Shown here: piece by piece, positions 13,001-25,132 of the stretch
Numbering within the stretch: position 1 is the first letter of the stretch
Layout: every line of letters starts with the position of its first letter
Assembly (NCBI RefSeq): GCF_032362555.1
Contig: NC_083505.1
Coordinates: 9,477,501-9,541,500 of the forward strand
Length of the DNA: 64,000 bases
Reading direction: 5' to 3'
DNA from: Amyelois transitella
Taxonomy: Eukaryota > Arthropoda > Insecta > Lepidoptera > Pyralidae
The notes under the pieces: model-generated
Told to the model about the DNA's origin: nothing
What the model saw: the letters and a program-made list of their open reading frames with translations, nothing else
Database searches by the model: none
Made by a program: the position numbers and the translations under genes

Positions 13001-14797
13001 AGGCGACTAAGGGATAGGCTTATAAACATGGGATTCTTCTTTTAGGCGATGAGCTAACAACCTGTCACTATTTGAATCTCAATTCCATCATAAAGCCAAC
13101 CAAACAGCTGAACGTGGCCTATCAGTCTTTTCAAGACTGTTGGCTCTGTCTACCCCGCGAGGGATATAGACGTGATTATATGTATGTATGTACACAAAAA
13201 CTTTTTACATGGGCGATAACTGAAAATCAACTTTTCTGTAGGTCGAGAAAAATTGAGTATAGGCATTTTTCACTAATTTTGTTGTGTTCATAAATTGTAT
13301 TTAATGTTTGCAGCTATTGAAATAAATAAATAATATCTTTCTTTATGTATTCTTTTTTAAGGAGCATCTTAAAAATCCAGATTCATACATGTACCTGTCG
13401 GCTGTTAATGGAATAGCTGCACTTGGAACTCATTGCACTGAAGATGTTTTGTATGTTTTATGCAAAGAGTTCCTGCAGATGTCTAATGAGGATGGACTTC
13501 AAACTAAGGAAAATCAAAACAAAATAGCAGAATTGAAAATGAAAATAGGAGACATCATTGTTAAAGTCACAAAGAGACTAGGTGAGTAACTTCATGTGAT
13601 CAGTATTGAAGATTAATGTAAACATAGATTTAGGCACTCCGCACGCACCACAGTCATGTTGTGCTCTTTTACACTAGAATTAAACCATAAACGAAGTGTT
13701 GGTCCCTTTTGAGTCCTCACCTGACCATGATCCTGGAATAAGCACGTCATTCTGAGCTCTGCTATCTTTCAGAGTGTCATCATCATAGCCTATAGTTCCA
13801 TTATAACACCAATGGATGTATTTGGTGGACTCAGGAGATAGCTATTACAATGGAACATTGGTTAAATTTTAACCTCCTCTTATTATGTTTCCAGGTGAAA
13901 TGGCGATAGTTCATAAAACAATATTGTTGAACACTATGCTGTGTGGTTGTCGCGATGAAGACCCACTGATCAGAACATCAGCGTTGTCCAATTTGGCTGA
14001 AATCGCACTTGTGTTGCATTACAAGATTGGGACTATTATTTATGAGGTAACTACCGACACAGAAAGTTGAATAAATCATTTCATTCAAACACATATCATA
14101 TCTCCCTCCTGTAGAATAGATATAATCAGCAGTCTGACTAACAACTTTTATAAAATAAAAGAACTTCACGGTAAAACCTACCAAGCTAGCATGAATGTGC
14201 TGATTATCTTAGACTTTTTTTACGACATCCACGGGAAAGAGATGACAAGATCTAATTCTAAAATCCTTAAACCCACATAGCACTATTTCATTCATATAGA
14301 TCACAAGTCCACTATGGGGCAAAGGATCATTGCTGTGATTTTTTTTCCGAAATATACTTGGTAATGCACATATTGAATAGATGGATGACTGTAATTGTTG
14401 ATGAACACCTGTATTATTCTCAGTGTTTCATTGCCCTTGCTTAAGTTGAAAACATATCATTTATTAACTTAACATTTTCTAGGTGTTACATTGTATCTGG
14501 AGTATATTAGAAACAGACAAAGCTATAGAATGCAGAAGAGCATCCGTGATGGTGATATCTAGCTTAATCAAGGGTTTAGGCAAAGAACTGCTTGTGGAAC
14601 TAAAGGATAATTTACTACCAGTGTACAGAACATTGAAGGCTCTATACAGGGACCCTGATGAAGACTCCGTTCTAAGACTTCATGCACAGATTGCTTTGGA
14701 AGAACTAAATGATATAGTCAATGAGTTTATGTTCCCTGAAGTGAAAATGGAAAAACAAATATTCGTGTTAGATAAGCCAAAGGATATATTCAAATAA
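10011..14797 (+). CDS. TANGO6: TANGO6-like HEAT-repeat protein (transport and Golgi organisation 6)
   Basis: Homologue of TANGO6/yeast Rtp1-type proteins, linked in the literature to Golgi transport and RNA polymerase II assembly. Five exons join in phase: 10011-10053, 10827-12808, 13362-13581, 13895-14046 and 14483-14797, giving 903 residues. The first exon codes only MDKIFERLEIITRE plus one base. The large second exon is helical and leucine-rich, as in HEAT proteins. The C-terminus carries the conserved blocks I associate with the RTP1 C1 domain (ALTKLIDAKDPETISKKHY, DSYMYLSAVNGIAALG) and C2 domain (RRASVMVISSLIKGLGKEL), then SVLRLHAQIALEELNDIV and FMFPE, which match my memory of the TANGO6 tail. 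The stop TAA lies inside an AATAAA. Intron 2 carries a family A repeat. Confidence 0.88.
12925..13195 (+). repeat. Dispersed repeat family A, best preserved plus-strand copy
   Basis: Runs from 'gtgccgtgtggttcccggca' through 'aataggaccactccatctc', 'atggatgtcgtaaaaggcga', 'gatgagctaacaacctgtca', 'aatctcaattccatcat' and 'ttggctctgtctaccccgcg' to 'tagacgtgattatatgtatg'. This is a widespread lepidopteran SINE-like repeat; its mechanism of movement is not obvious from the sequence. It lies in TANGO6 intron 2. Confidence 0.85.
14215..14285 (-). repeat. Fragment of dispersed repeat family A
   Basis: 'ttttacgacatccacgggaaagagatg' in part and 'cccacatagcac' match one end of family A in reverse orientation. 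It lies in TANGO6 intron 4. Confidence 0.55.
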
Positions 14798-14798
14798 A
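14793..14798 (+). promoter_or_regulatory. AATAAA overlapping the TANGO6 stop codon
   Basis: The TAA stop (14795-14797) is embedded in AATAAA. If this signal is used, the 3'UTR would be only a few dozen bases. A second AATAAA lies near 14889. Confidence 0.45.
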
Positions 14799-15635
14799 AG
14801 TCAGTTTTGTCACACTCAATGTTTTATCACACTTTATTCTTACGCTTGTATACTTACTTAATTATAAATCGCAGTTCTTTGATAAATCAATAAAACAGGC
14901 TATAAAATCCACTTCCAGCCCTTTAAAGGTAATTCCACCCAGTTGGCATCAGACCAGCACCATTCCCTTATTTTCGAATAGACATCATTTGTTAGCTAAT
15001 AAGAAAGTATTTTTTAAGGTTTGTCGATAGGGCTTTGAAGAGCGTGAAGCAATCCACAGTTAGCAATCATTTTGGACGATCAACTTGTAGACGAGGCGAT
15101 TCACTGACTATATTCCCATTATTAGCTTGTGGCGTTAAGTGATCTATTCATGTACCTTATTACGACATGTCTCCTCAGGAACTACATCGGAATAGAAGGT
15201 GCCTTATCAAAATTAGTGAATAAACCCACAAATCCTAAGGTAACTACCTATATTTGTGCTGTAAGTATTTATAGATAAGGAATGTTCTCCCATACTCTAC
15301 CAAAAGTTCTTACCGGGAGCTATCCCGGTAAGTGCTCCAGGGTTACCTGGAGCACTTAAAAATATATATAGTTACTAATTAATTGATATATGTAAATGTG
15401 TATGGCAATCCTAACCATGTGTGAACGTACAATGCAAAAACTTACTGGCCAATAAAGAAATACACAAATAAAATTAATACAATAAGTTTAGTAGAGAGCA
15501 ACTTCACTTTTATCGCAATAAATCAGTCCTTTGATTATTCTCAATAATATTTACAAATAAGCTTTTTGTTTATGCTATACTATGATTGTGCAATGTATAC
15601 TCAGTTAACTAATGAATATTCTACGTGCTAATCTT
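14798..15635. other. Convergent spacer between TANGO6 and the FN3/ZP gene, with two abutting hairpins
   Basis: Non-coding. At 15310-15331 TTACCGGGA and TCCCGGTAA flank a 4-base loop. At 15329-15358 TAAGTGCTCCAGG and CCTGGAGCACTTA flank another 4-base loop, sharing three bases with the first stem. The rest is AT-rich and should contain both 3'UTRs. Confidence 0.65.
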
Positions 15636-18600
15636 TCACGCCTCGGAAGTATTGTCCGCGCCATTCTTTTTCATAGTCCCTTCGTCCTTTTCCGATAGTG
15701 TAATTGAGTATATTGAACTTTGATCTGAAAATCTGTCCCTGTTTCTTCTACCAAAAATACCGCTGCGTGTCAAAGATGACATTGTTGCTATGGATATGTT
15801 GTCTCTGTAATCCTGCGGAACCATTTTCCAAATCAAAAGAGCGATGCCGCCAAATGCCGCAACCACCAGAAACATTACTAGTGTGATTTCGCCGAACATG
15901 CCTGAAAATAAATATACACAGTCTGTTTCTACCTGTTTAAAGCCATCTGTCAGAAAATCGTTCAAATATAACAGGCATTCTCTGAAATTTTGCCAATAGA
16001 TCAATTTGCGGAACAGAAAAGCTCTAAAATGATATGCTAGTTTACTATAAAAGCACAATTGTCTAGCTTCTGGTTGTCATATAGTGCTCGGCAGATCTGA
16101 TCTGCCTCATGTGATGCGAGATCCCAATAGCCAATCGTTTATATACATACATATAATCACGTCTATATCATTTGCAGAGCAGACAGAGCCAACAGTTCTG
16201 AAGAGACCGATGGGCCACGATCAGCTGTTTGGCTCAATGATAGAACTGAGTCTTAAACAGCGACAGGTCGTCAGCCCATCGCCTATAATAAGAATCCCTA
16301 GTTCACAAGGCTATCCCTTAGTCCTCTTTTACTACATCCACGGGAAAGAGATGTAGTGGTCCTATTCTTTTTTCTATTAGTGCCGGGAACCACATGGCAC
16401 GGCCAATCGTTTCCATGACTGTTATATAAACTATGCTCTTTTTGCATCTTGTCCGTTTCGAGCTTATTAGACTTCAACTCGTTACAGCGCTCTTACTCAG
16501 TAATGGTCTATGGAAACCCTTAGCTGGCCTATGTGATCGTGGGCGTTTGTTTTGTGAAGTTATAATACGTACTTTGTTCCGTTTGCTCCTTGTCCGCCTC
16601 GAGCCTAGCTGGCTGCAGTTCGTTGTAGTCCAACTCCTGGTTGTCGTAGGGCTCCGCCGACCCGATGGGCCTCATGTGGTGCAGCACATCGCCGGGGTTG
16701 GCTTTGGGCAGATTTATCCCGGCGCGAACAGTAAGCGTCTCTGGCTTGTACGTACACAGAACCAGAAAGCTGTTAAAATTAATAAGATGCTGTTGAACAG
16801 ATACAGTTAATGATACTTAAGAAAAGAATAAAGCTATAAATGGCTTGTTAGTTGATAGAAACACCTAAGTAAACTTTAATTCACCATATACCAGAGGTTG
16901 CTAATGTTCCTATTGAATATAAATAAATGGTGTTGCCACTTTTTGTGTTTGCTTAGATATTTAAATAGAATAATTCAAAAACTAACCGCCTAGTACTATG
17001 CGTGAGGATGGGCAAGTTCTCTTGCACGATGACGTATGTAGCCACCGTGGTCTCGTTTACTTCGGAGCCGCACTCCTCGTGGTGAATTCGCAAGATGTAC
17101 GCGTCCTGTGCGCTGTTGGGGTTGCCTTGTAGAGAACACCGCTCCGGGCCTCCGTCCGCGGCCTCGACAGCTATGCGGCCTCCGAAATAGGGTCCTGTCG
17201 AAACTTCCACCTCACTTGCATGCGGCAAGCATTGCGTTGCGCGAGCCGAAACTAAAAAAAAATATGTTACGTCTTTATACTAATATCGATTACATAAAAA
17301 GCTCGCAGAAGGTTTAGATAATGGAATTTCTGAGTTTTGTTTGGACGTATCCAAAAGCCCAATCACGGAGATTATGAACGTAGGTATAACGAGAAAAGAC
17401 TTTTTGGAAATCATAAAAATATAAAAAGAAGTTAAGCTGGAATAGGTATCTACAACATAGCCGTTACTCACATCCCTTAGTCGGAACGATAATAATTTTA
17501 GATCCAATAGAGTTAGGGTCGGCCAGGTCACGGGCGTCCCGCTTAACAGGTCGCACTTCGAACGAGTACGTAGTCGCCATCCGCAAACCAGTAATGCGCG
17601 CGCTATACATGCGCCCGCGCCGACCGCCTGGCTGCACCGTGGTTGTGGACGAGTCTGCTACCATACGGCTGGCCCTCTCCTCTTCTAAATCATCTATTAC
17701 CTTAAAATAAACAAAACACAGTTATCTAATATCTCTCACGAAATTTCAGCAGCGCACCCCATCCGGCTAATATAAACAGATGGTTCAGTGAACCCTTGGG
17801 TTGGTGGTGTGATAGCTCTATCCTAGTGTTCTTACGTAAAATTATTTTGTGATTAAGTAACGTTTCCTTGCAGACGAGAACAGTAATAGCAAAGAGAAGC
17901 AGGTAGCTGCGGCATCCACCATGCGTTCGGTGTCCCTCTTCTATATAACAGTCTATTCAGTATACGTAACAATTATTTTTAAAATAATAGTTTTCTTTTT
18001 CAATTAAGAAAGACGTGGAGATATTAATCAGTGTATGCTTCAGAAGTAAAATGAGTATAATCGTTGTAATAATGTTTGCAAGGCATGCTTTGTCGCCGTG
18101 CTGTCACGCTCTCCGAGACGCTATTATCTCCCGTTTTTTAGTGCAGTCATTACGGCATTCAGCTTCACAAAATAATGCACTTTCATTGTGTTGTACTGCG
18201 TCAAGATATTATTAAATCACATATTAAGATCATTTAATGATAACACACAAAAACAAAGGAATTTCTAAATTATCTTTTGAACGGCACACATGCATTTACT
18301 ATCTTGACTATTAGGTAAGTACTACTCGTAAGACTCATACACAATGGTTGGTTTTTCTCGATACACCTTTGTGCCTCTGAGAAAATGCAAACAATTAAAG
18401 AAAAAATCTAAGACGAGTAGGTAAGGTCATGTTTTGTTTATGGGACTATACATATGTATATAATTTATTGATGAATTATCAATTATTGATGTATTGCAAC
18501 ATTGTACAAAAAATCCTAAGTTCTTATGTACAACGTACATACCTACATATAGGTAATCACGTCTATATATTGCTTGCGGGGTAGACAGAGCCAACGGTCT

Positions 18601-19033
18601 TAAAAAGACTTATGGGCCACTTTCAGCTTTTTGGCTTAATGATAGAATTGAGATTCAAATAGTTACAGGTTGCTTGCCTGTCGCCTAAAAGAAGAATCCC
18701 AAGTTTATAAGCCTATCCCGTAATCGCCTTTTACGACATCCATGGGAAAGAGATGGAATGGTCCTATTCTTTTTTCTATAGGTGCCGGGAACCACACGGC
18801 AATTTCTTCTTGTTTTTAGGTAGGTGGCGCTATATATGTAATTTTTTTTAACACTTACTATTTCCAATACTCACGTACCTTCGTCCGACACCGGTATTGT
18901 CCCCATGCTTGAAGCTCACAGTAGTGGACTTGAAAGGCTAGAAGATTAGTTTTGTCTTCATCATCTTCTTTTCCGTACTCCCAACGTAGCCGAACATCCC
19001 GGAAATCGGGCTCGCCAATTAGGTGAAGAACTT
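15636..19033 (-). CDS. Single-pass membrane protein with FN3-like and ZP-N-like regions (5' exons not found)
   Basis: Not recognised by name. Five minus-strand exons join in phase: 18879-19033, 17472-17700, 16987-17251, 16573-16769 and 15636-15901, giving the last 369 residues. The first two look like a fibronectin type III fold: VRLRWEYGK, AFQVHYCELQAWGQYRC, then YSARITGLRMATTYSFEVRP. The next part resembles a ZP-N domain: YFGGRIAVEA, ERCSLQGN, TTVATYVIVQENLPILTHST and FLVLCTYKPETLTVRAG, with several cysteines. A linker is followed by one transmembrane helix (EITLVMFLVVAAFGGIALLIW) and a short basic, serine-rich tail with RSGIFGRRNRDRF and SIYSITLSEKDEG. I expect a type I surface protein with its N-terminus outside. 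The first exon seen opens in mid-codon, and neither the signal peptide nor the start was found within 17 kb upstream. The domain labels are my reading of patterns and could be wrong. Confidence 0.72.
16138..16402 (-). repeat. Dispersed repeat family A, near full length
   Basis: Reverse copy from 'atacatacatataatcacgt' to 'gtgccgggaaccacatggca', with the internal 'cagagccaacagttct' and 'cttttactacatccacggga' blocks. It lies in the last intron of the FN3/ZP gene. Confidence 0.82.
18533..18802 (-). repeat. Dispersed repeat family A, near full length
   Basis: Reverse copy with 'gtagacagagccaacggtct', 'gatagaattgagattcaaat', 'cgccttttacgacatccatg' and 'gtgccgggaaccacacggca'. One of the best preserved copies. 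It ends about 75 bases from the 18879-19033 exon. Confidence 0.85.
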
Positions 19034-19077
19034 CTGAAATATTACACATAAATATATAGGTAACTATATCACGTTTT

Positions 19078-19175
19078 TTCCCCCGGGGTAAAGTTCGGTA
19101 GGTAGTCTCAAAAAGTCTCCAAAGCTACGTTCATCTGGGTGGCTTGAAGATGGAATTGAGATTTAGGTGGTATGT
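19078..19175 (-). repeat. Fragment of dispersed repeat family A
   Basis: Reverse fragment with a diverged '...aaaaagtctccaaagctacg', 'ttcatctgggtggctt' and 'gatggaattgagat'. Immediately upstream of the first recognised FN3/ZP exon. Confidence 0.6.
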
Positions 19176-19356
19176 GTACCTGTCTTAAAGTATTAGATAT
19201 AGGCTATGTACTAGATAACTGTTAATTAAGAGCAACACAGCTAACTAAATCTGATTTGTTTTTTTATAAATTCTTATCACATCAGTATCTCTAACCTAGT
19301 TTCAAAAGAGCATTTTCATTTCAGGATTTTTTGCCGTAATAATAAGGCCGCTAGCT

Positions 19357-19402
19357 GCCGCAATACATATGATGTGTTATAACACATCATATGTATTGCG
19401 GC
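19357..19402. repeat. Perfect 46-bp palindrome
   Basis: Each 23-base arm reads GCCGCAATACATATGATGTG then TTA, followed at once by its exact complement with no loop (centre between 19379 and 19380). Next to it, 'ggccataaccgg' (about 19400) is roughly inverted at 'ccggttacggcc' (about 19577), so the palindrome may be one end of a small inverted-repeat element. Confidence 0.85.
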
Positions 19403-21913
19403 CATAACCGGCGATCCAGACGTGCCATTAACCCAATGACTTGTTCATTGAGCCGCTGCTACCAATAACCAAACCATGACCGACGTAATGGGAACCCGCA
19501 CCGTTGGAATCAGTTATCCCTGTAGGTTATTGGAAATCTAGGAATTGTAGGTCTGGTAATACTGGTTCAATTTACCGGTTACGGCCTCAGGGCGCCACCG
19601 CAACTAGACGACATGAAAGTTTTTTCGCCGCGTTTACCTGAGGTACTCAGTGTATGTAAGATAACTCGACAACTCTATTAAGCAAAGCTTTTAAGCCATT
19701 ACACTGCTATTAGGTTTTAATTGTGACTAGATTCTTTGAACCTATGGATGTTAAGTATCGTTTCCTTATATGCCCTTAATGCCTCGTAATTTCGGTAACA
19801 AGCGGTGACAGATTTGAAAAATCAACCAATGATCCTATTTTACAATGTGAAAGGTTATTTTGTGAAGGATAACCTGCATAAGATATATAATAACATTTCC
19901 ATTTTTCAAACATTTTCATAACGATCATTAAAAAAAGTGCGGTCAATGTAGCACCAAATTAGTTTGTGACTTGCAGATTTGGATCTTTGATATTACTCTT
20001 TTATTTGGAAAGTTTGTGGGTTGCTTACAATCTGATCAGCCTTGTTATCCGCTGTAGATTGGACAATGAGTTGAAGAAAGGTTTTGTCGTTCTCGTGACC
20101 CTTAGTAATAACCTATAACAAAGCTCATAAAATTGAGGCGATTTCTCAATTATATCTAAAGTACATTAAAAGAAAGTACAATATTCAATTGAATCGATCT
20201 AGCTAAAAATAGTCACCATATTTTTTCATGATAGATAGAGTCTACCTATACAAAGGCATATCGATTATGTATTCTGCGATTAATTCACGAGGGAATCAAA
20301 AGCTAGATAGAGTTCCGCCAGATGACAAAGGAAATGATGCAAAGATCTAAACATCTAAATAATTACGTAAGAAAAAAAATCGGAATCATGTTATTGTATC
20401 ACAAAAACTAATTTCTATTTCAGGTTACCGCTACAAAACCCACTGACCACGAATTTAACTCATTTTAAGTGATAGATAACATATTAACTTCATGTGAGTA
20501 CCCGACCAAAATACGTCACAATTGAGTTGCTTCCCTTTCAAACAAAACACCGTCGGTACTGAAGGCGCGATACGAGGTCAAACACCAGTTCAGTTGGACC
20601 TCCACAACCATATTAAATGCATGGAAATGTCGCTCATTAAAATTTGCTCCACGCCGGCCGGAACATTACGGATGTGGTGCGTTAGAATGTATTGTTACTC
20701 TTTACGCGGTACCTAACAAAATTTGAAGGATAACTATAGGGAAGGCAAATCATTGATTTGATAATAAAATTTTATCTAATCTATATATGAATATAGATAA
20801 TATTTAAAAACACCTTGGAAATTATTAAAGGTCAATAAAAGTCAATTATTTAATTTTTAAAGTTTCGTATAAGTATTAAGTAGGTGGGTAGTAGTTTAAA
20901 AAAAGAAATAGGTACTTACACCAAAATGCATTATGCGCGCACTCAGACCAAATAAAAAATAAAATTTGATTTTTTTCTTGAGATATCAATGAAAGTGATG
21001 AAAGGCTGTCTGTATGGTATGGTATGATGTCTGTAGTTAGTGACGCTCTACTTATTCCTCAATAGTTTCGGGTTGGTGGCAAATTGAATCAAAAGATGAA
21101 TGAAATTAGGCATATAGTTATATTATACAAACAATCATTAAACTTTCTGACTATATTTCTCTACAGGCTCTACGCTACCCACATGTGAAATGTTACCCAT
21201 ATATATATGAAAAACGATAGATGGTACTATCTATAGTCCATTTCTTTAGGTACCTACTGAAATAAATGTTAAACAATCCTTTATTTCAATACATATTATT
21301 TCAAATGTACTAAAAAGCCGTTCACTCTTCAGATTCAAATCCTATCTCGGCCTTTATGATCGAATGATTGAATCTAAGGGTACCAATGACTCTTTTCTGA
21401 TTAACCTACGTAGTTACATTAGGTTGATTGCTAACTAATGCTATTACGTTGAGAAAAAAACATCATTATGACAAATACAATATATTTATTCGTATAAGGT
21501 TCCCCAGTACCCTGCAAGGATGCTGAGGATACAGTTTTATTTATTTTAACGAGCTCTTTTTTAAAGCTATAATTATAAGTAAAACAGTAACCCACACTAT
21601 CAAAACATTAAGAATAAAATGAATCTATCGTTAGACCCATTATGGTTAAAATAAGCTGTCTTACGAGTAGCAACCGTCACAAAAAGTGCTTTCCCATCAC
21701 TCAAATAACCCTGGAATAGAGTCCATTCCACCGCAACAAATGTGAAACATAAAATAGGATATTATACAATTAAAAGAAAATCATGATAAGCAAAGAATCC
21801 ATATAACGAACAATTAATAAAATTATCGTATGATTTGCCCTTATTGACTAAACAGGATTTTTATCAATTCTATTACATATCTACAAGGCATAATTAATCA
21901 TCTGTTACCTACA

Positions 21914-22628
21914 TCTATACTAATATTATAAAGCTGAAGAGTTTGTTTTGTTTGTTTGTTTGTTTGTTTGTTTGTTTGTTTGTTTGTTTGTTTAAACGCG
22001 CTAATCTCAGAAACTACTGAACCGATTTGAATAATTCTTTCACTGTTATATAGTCTATTTATCGAGGAAGGCTATAGGCTACATTTTATCCCGGATTTCC
22101 TACGGGAAACGTCAACAATGCAGGTGAAAGTTGAATGAGTCGGCCATCTGCGAGCTTTCCACGCGAACGCTGCGCAAACCAACAAAGATATAGTAAAACA
22201 ATGTACTAAAGATGTGAAGTACTCATTTTTTGCCACAAAAAAGTCCGCGAGTGCATATATCTATCTCTTAAGGTTTACTTACAATAACCACTTTTATGTT
22301 CATTTTTTAAGATTATTTTTTCATTTTAAACATAAGTTATTTTGAAACCAATTTTTTTTAATTCAGTATTAATCCTTATCCAAATAAATATGTTTATTAC
22401 TTTCGGCTTTTCATGTAGACTAAAATTGCCATTTACAGTATATAAATCAGACGAATAGGTTTTGAGATATAGTCGTTATAAGCAATTTTCAGCGAAACAT
22501 TTAATACGGCGGACCAGCGTTCTTTCTAATACGCGAGACCACCTGACCGCCTGAGGAGGATGTTTGCAAAAATAATTATGATGCCCAAAATAACTATTCC
22601 ACGCGGACGAAGTCGCGGGCACAGCTAG
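21914..22628 (+). mobile_element. Helitron-like non-autonomous element
   Basis: Begins TCTATACTAATATTATAAAG and ends CGCGGGCACAGCTAG, lying between a host A (21913) and T (22629). TC start, CTAG end, A|T target and absence of target duplication are Helitron hallmarks. A GTTT microsatellite (about 21944-21992) sits near the 5' end. There is no Rep/helicase frame. Related shorter copies lie at 40083-40277 and 53653-53867. Confidence 0.78.
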
Positions 22629-23069
22629 TGTAGAATATTCACTTTCAAAAACTTACATCGAGTTGCACTTGAAGGCGTCACCAATTTATTAGCCAGACAG
22701 AGAAAATTATCATTCAAGTTTTTATTAATGCCCATTCATAAATTTACTTGTCACATCTTATATGCAGCAGTACTTATAAGATTTTTTTAAACAAAATATA
22801 AAGTAATTCATAAAGATTTAATCTCCACATATCAAAACAAGAAGATACTTACAGAAATATTGTATAGTAGTACCTAACGTTATGAAGTAAGTACGTAATT
22901 TTTTTTTAATAAAATTTGATACCTAATTGTGTTTTTTGTTTGTATGTCTAATTATGGTACGGCAGAAAACCGAGCATATGAGTTTGCGAGCCACTTTTGT
23001 ATGCTAGTGTTATTTTTGAAATTTATTTGAGTCTAAATAACTTCTTGTGCATTTGTGCCCCGGGTAAAC

Positions 23070-23270
23070 ATACCCTTGACCATGGATCCCGGATTGGGTA
23101 AGTCAGGTTTTTACACGAAGATACTCCCATCTGACCTCAGCAACTTTTGCATGGAAATCTAACCCGTTCTTAAGTAGAAATATCATTCATGTAATTCATA
23201 ACTCTATACCCTATGGTGTGATAGAACTGGGATATATGCCATTAGTAATGACGGATGTAGTCACAGTACA
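23070..23270 (+). repeat. Dispersed repeat family D copy
   Basis: Contains 'ggatcccggattgggtaagt', 'cccatctgacctcagcaac' and 'tttgcatggaaatctaaccc', in the same order as the fuller copy at 51895-52215. Confidence 0.55.
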
Positions 23271-23841
23271 AGCATCATGCATGACCCGCCGACTGGACCA
23301 TAACGGCCATTGTTGACGAAATGACTGGTTTGTGCACACTTGTTTCAATATCTATTTATACTATAAAAGAGGATACCAACTGACTAACTGAGAGACTAAG
23401 AAATCAACGCACAGCCCAAACTACAGGGTCTACAGATTTAGGCGTATTGGTTCCATTTGTGGTCTACAGGAGCACTTAAACTTTAGAGAGGAGTTACCGA
23501 AATTCACGCTATCGTAATTAAAAGCATTTTTCGTTTTACGTAGGAGGATGTACTGTTTCTATATAGAAATTAGAGGAAAATATTATTAGATGCTTAAATT
23601 TAACCTCTGATGAAAGATAATGTAATACACTATATTTTAGAGCTTCCGTCTTATACCTATTTATATGATGGATGAAGTCATCCATCGGTACTGGCCAATC
23701 GGGTCGAATCGGCCCCATCTATCAAAACAAAAGGTTTTCACGCGTCGCGTCGCACTCTTCCTGTGCGGGTTTATGGGGCCATCTGATTCCGCGGTGACAC
23801 GGCACGGCTGCGGCGGCAGACCGCTAAGCACAAACTAGTGA

Positions 23842-23884
23842 AGATTTAAAGATAATTCATTTTACAAATATTATCTTTAAATCT
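23842..23884. repeat. Inverted repeat with 15-bp perfect arms
   Basis: AGATTTAAAGATAAT at 23842-23856 is exactly complemented at 23870-23884 across a 13-base loop. It lies next to a CpG-rich patch. Confidence 0.7.
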
Positions 23885-25132
23885 CAACCAAACTTCAGGA
23901 TGACTTTTAATTAAAAGTATCGGTGTGGCAGCTTCCTAGCACACCACACACACAATCGCATGTTGTAAAAATACCGATGCTCCGTGTCACAGGTGGTGGA
24001 TACTGTTTGTCTTAATCGTCAAAAAGGCATGTAGAAATCAACAAACACAATCACACCAACTCAAATCAAATAGTCATACCAAAATGTTGTTTAAAAAAAT
24101 CGAGCTTTATTTGTGTGCATTACCTCGACAAGACAGAAGCTCTTAGAGATGAATTAATTTTTTTAATTATCATTCAGAAGATTGTCTTTGTTCTCTCGCT
24201 GTTTTCTGATTACAGCATCGACACGGCAGGCGCCACTTCTAGGAACGTAGGTTATCTAGGTATGCAATTCGACGTCGTTATGCTCTTTCCGACAGTAACT
24301 GTAAACTGATTGATTTTTGTAATTTGTTTCACTCTGGAAATGTTTTGGACCCCACTTCACTAATCCAGACGAACATAGACAAGGGACTGATTGAAGATAC
24401 TAGTAATTGATATATCTATATTAAGATACTAGTATTGATTCAATATATCTCACGGCTATTGACGACTGATATAGACACAAGTCGCATAAATAAAGCTAAC
24501 TTTCCTTGTAAAATAGGTTAATAATATCAATGACCGCTGACTGAAGATGATATGCTAAAGATCAAGCTTGCTTCAATAATATAATTATTTACATTGTCTT
24601 TTCCTTTTTATTGCCAAAGTTCCAATCTAATCCAAGTCCAATTATCGCACAATGCCATAACGTCTAGTTTGTACTGAATAGAGTATTTAATAGTCCATAC
24701 CCAAAACAATTGTCTGTAAGCATTGTCAGTGAAGCGCTTGAGTGGACTCACGTCCAAGAATTCCACGGGCAGATTGTTTTAGTCTCCGGCGACCCAAGAC
24801 CGATGGGCACTCATAACGGCCGCACAGATCGGAATTCTGTTGGTATTTTTAGCTTCAAGCAAAAAAAAGGTCCCCATTCGCGGTCATCTGTTCTTATCCT
24901 TCTAAGGCATCTTGATCTGTTCAACAACAATGTTCAGTCTTAGACCAGATATATCCAGCCTCCCTTACAATAGGCCCACACTAAATTGAGTTTTAGTCTC
25001 CGACAATTTTAGAGTTTCTATTTTTAAACGTTTAACCTAACAAACATCTAAGATTAAACGTTTAAAAAGAGAAACTATATAAACGAATATGGTTAAGACC
25101 AAAACCAGTCAAATAAAATTAGAGAATAAGTA

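Noticed and set aside
17842-17922. Minus-strand 26-residue frame MVDAAATCFSLLLLFSS... inside an FN3/ZP intron, looking like a signal peptide
   Set aside because: No splice donor joins it in phase to the exon at 17472-17700, and it lies downstream of an exon already in the gene.
23536-23718. Minus-strand frame considered as an upstream exon of the FN3/ZP gene
   Set aside because: No acceptor or donor pair in the needed phase, and no FN3-like or signal-peptide character.
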